From positions 1-6,314 of the forward strand of contig JBEDFR010000122.1 of NCBI GenBank assembly GCA_041175045.1: a stretch of 6,314 bases of DNA, read 5' to 3'. The notes under the pieces were generated by a model. It was not told where the DNA came from. It did not search any database and saw nothing but the letters and a program-made list of their open reading frames with translations. The DNA comes from UBA5078 sp041175045. Lineage in GTDB: Bacteria > Pseudomonadota > Gammaproteobacteria > Pseudomonadales > Pseudohongiellaceae. The position numbers and the translations under genes are program-made. Below, one piece after another: positions 5,537 to 6,314 of this stretch (the first letter of the stretch is position 1; each line of letters begins with the position of its first letter).

Positions 5537-6314
5537 ATGAGTACGGCATTAAAGGTTGTTTCACGAGTCATTGTCACGGCCAGTGCTATCGCCTGTGCAC
5601 CTCTGGCTTTGGGTCAGACGGGAACCAGCGTCGACAACGGGGATTGGCCCGTTTATCACGGCAACGAATTCTCTCAGCGTTATTCCCCTCTCGATCAGAT
5701 CAATGCAGACAATGTTGCTTCTCTGCAGATCGCCTGGCGCTTCACGACGCAGAATTTCGGCCCTGCCACAGACTTCACCAATCCTTCAACCCCACTGGAG
5801 ATCGACGGTGTTCTTTACGCTAACGTCGGCGTGACCCGGAACGTTGTAGCACTGGATGCGACCACGGGCGAGGTACTATGGTTGTGGCGCCCTGAGGAAG
5901 GAGCCCGCTTTGACAATGCTCCACGCAAGGGCGCTGGGAGGGGTGTGGCCTACTGGAACAGCGGTGATAAGAAGCGCATTTTCGACATTACTCCGGGCTA
6001 TCATCTGGTTGCGCTTGATGCCGAGACCGGAGTTCCCGATCCTGCCTTTGGCGAAAACGGCATCGTTGACCTGATGGTTGGTCTGCGCAACGCCGAAGAC
6101 GAGCGCTTCGACAATATCGATATCGGCGCATCAGCTCCACCCTTCGTTATGAATGACGTGATTGTCGTGGGTGCCGCGCACGCCACCGGTGGTCGTCCGC
6201 GCTCCAAGTCCAACGTTAAAGGCGACATCCGCGGTTTTGACGTGCATACCGGAGAACTTCTCTGGACCTTCCATACGATTCCGGAGCCGAATGAATTCGG
6301 GGCCGAGTCCTGGC
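5537..6314 (+). CDS. PQQ-dependent (quinoprotein) dehydrogenase, N-terminal part (partial)
   Basis: The frame is open from ATG 5537 to the window end (259 codons), probably about 40 percent of a protein of 600-700 residues. AGGAG (5524-5528) lies 8 nt before the start. Residues 1-26 look like a Sec signal peptide: basic K6 and R10, a hydrophobic core around 11-25 and an Ala-Leu-Gly cleavage site before Gln27, so the enzyme should be periplasmic. After it come WPVYHGNEFSQRYSPLDQIN (37-56), a family opening block, and beta-propeller tryptophan-docking repeats such as ALDATTGEVLW (105-115) and IRGFDVHTGELLW (231-243). PRKGAGRGVAYW (129-140) is typical of glucose-dehydrogenase-like quinoproteins. 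Such enzymes oxidise sugars or alcohols and pass electrons to the respiratory chain. The catalytic Asp and later PQQ ligands lie outside the window, so the substrate cannot be named. There is no membrane-spanning N-terminal domain as in E. coli Gcd. Confidence 0.92.
   Translation, partial: MSTALKVVSRVIVTASAIACAPLALGQTGTSVDNGDWPVYHGNEFSQRYSPLDQINADNVASLQIAWRFTTQNFGPATDFTNPSTPLEIDGVLYANVGVTRNVVALDATTGEVLWLWRPEEGARFDNAPRKGAGRGVAYWNSGDKKRIFDITPGYHLVALDAETGVPDPAFGENGIVDLMVGLRNAEDERFDNIDIGASAPPFVMNDVIVVGAAHATGGRPRSKSNVKGDIRGFDVHTGELLWTFHTIPEPNEFGAESW

Noticed and set aside
5128..5564. Minus-strand open frames across the tRNA-Ser gene (for example those containing GRDSNSRRAHTLAGFQDRC or EIRTLEGLTPSPVFKTGAF)
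   Set aside because: These are antisense readings of tRNA-Ser, a well-known source of false protein annotations. The tRNA itself folds perfectly.
5537..5620. Lipoprotein signal with Cys20 in the PQQ dehydrogenase
   Set aside because: The residues before Cys20 (Ala-Ile-Ala) are a poor lipobox, and a standard cleavage site after Gly26 fits better.

Overview
The window is about 6.3 kb of chromosomal DNA from a bacterium, almost certainly a gammaproteobacterium. The evidence is protein similarity recalled from E. coli and Pseudomonas families: a fused CysG, a full TusDCBE sulfur relay set and a YccA-type BI-1 protein. The gene order serS-cysG ... tusEBCD-yccA-tRNA-Ser resembles the order I recall for Pseudomonas aeruginosa. 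The DNA looks moderately GC-rich. Genus cannot be decided from this sequence.

Layout. The 3' end of serS (1-134, +) is followed 48 bp later by cysG (183-1625, +), a three-activity siroheme synthase. cysG meets purC (1607-2722, -) tail to tail, and the two coding regions overlap by 19 bp. Upstream of purC is a plausible sigma70 promoter (2790-2818). Then comes a tightly packed minus-strand operon, tusD-tusC-tusB-tusE (4267 down to 2831), in which consecutive genes overlap by 4, 4 and 1 bp. A strong intrinsic terminator (about 4296-4326) lies between tusD and the upstream minus-strand gene for a BI-1/YccA membrane protein (4351-5016). On the plus strand follow tRNA-Ser(UGA) (5269-5358), with a recognisable promoter and a T-run, and the first 259 codons of a periplasmic PQQ-dependent dehydrogenase (5537 to the window end).

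How it fits together. Two themes recur. One is sulfur: CysG makes siroheme, the cofactor of sulfite and nitrite reductases, and TusBCDE carries persulfide sulfur to tRNA 2-thiolation. The other is tRNA and translation: serS, tRNA-Ser and the Tus relay. The BI-1/YccA protein is a seven-helix inner-membrane protein linked in E. coli to the FtsH protease. PurC (purine synthesis) looks like an insertion into an otherwise familiar neighbourhood. The PQQ dehydrogenase beyond the tRNA has no visible functional link to the rest.

I see no CRISPR array, transposase, phage gene or clearly new system. The points most worth a second look are the purC position and its tail overlap with cysG, a DsrH-like cysteine in TusB beside a single-cysteine TusE, the terminator ahead of tusDCBE with no obvious promoter after it, and loss of acidic sensor residues in the BI-1 protein.
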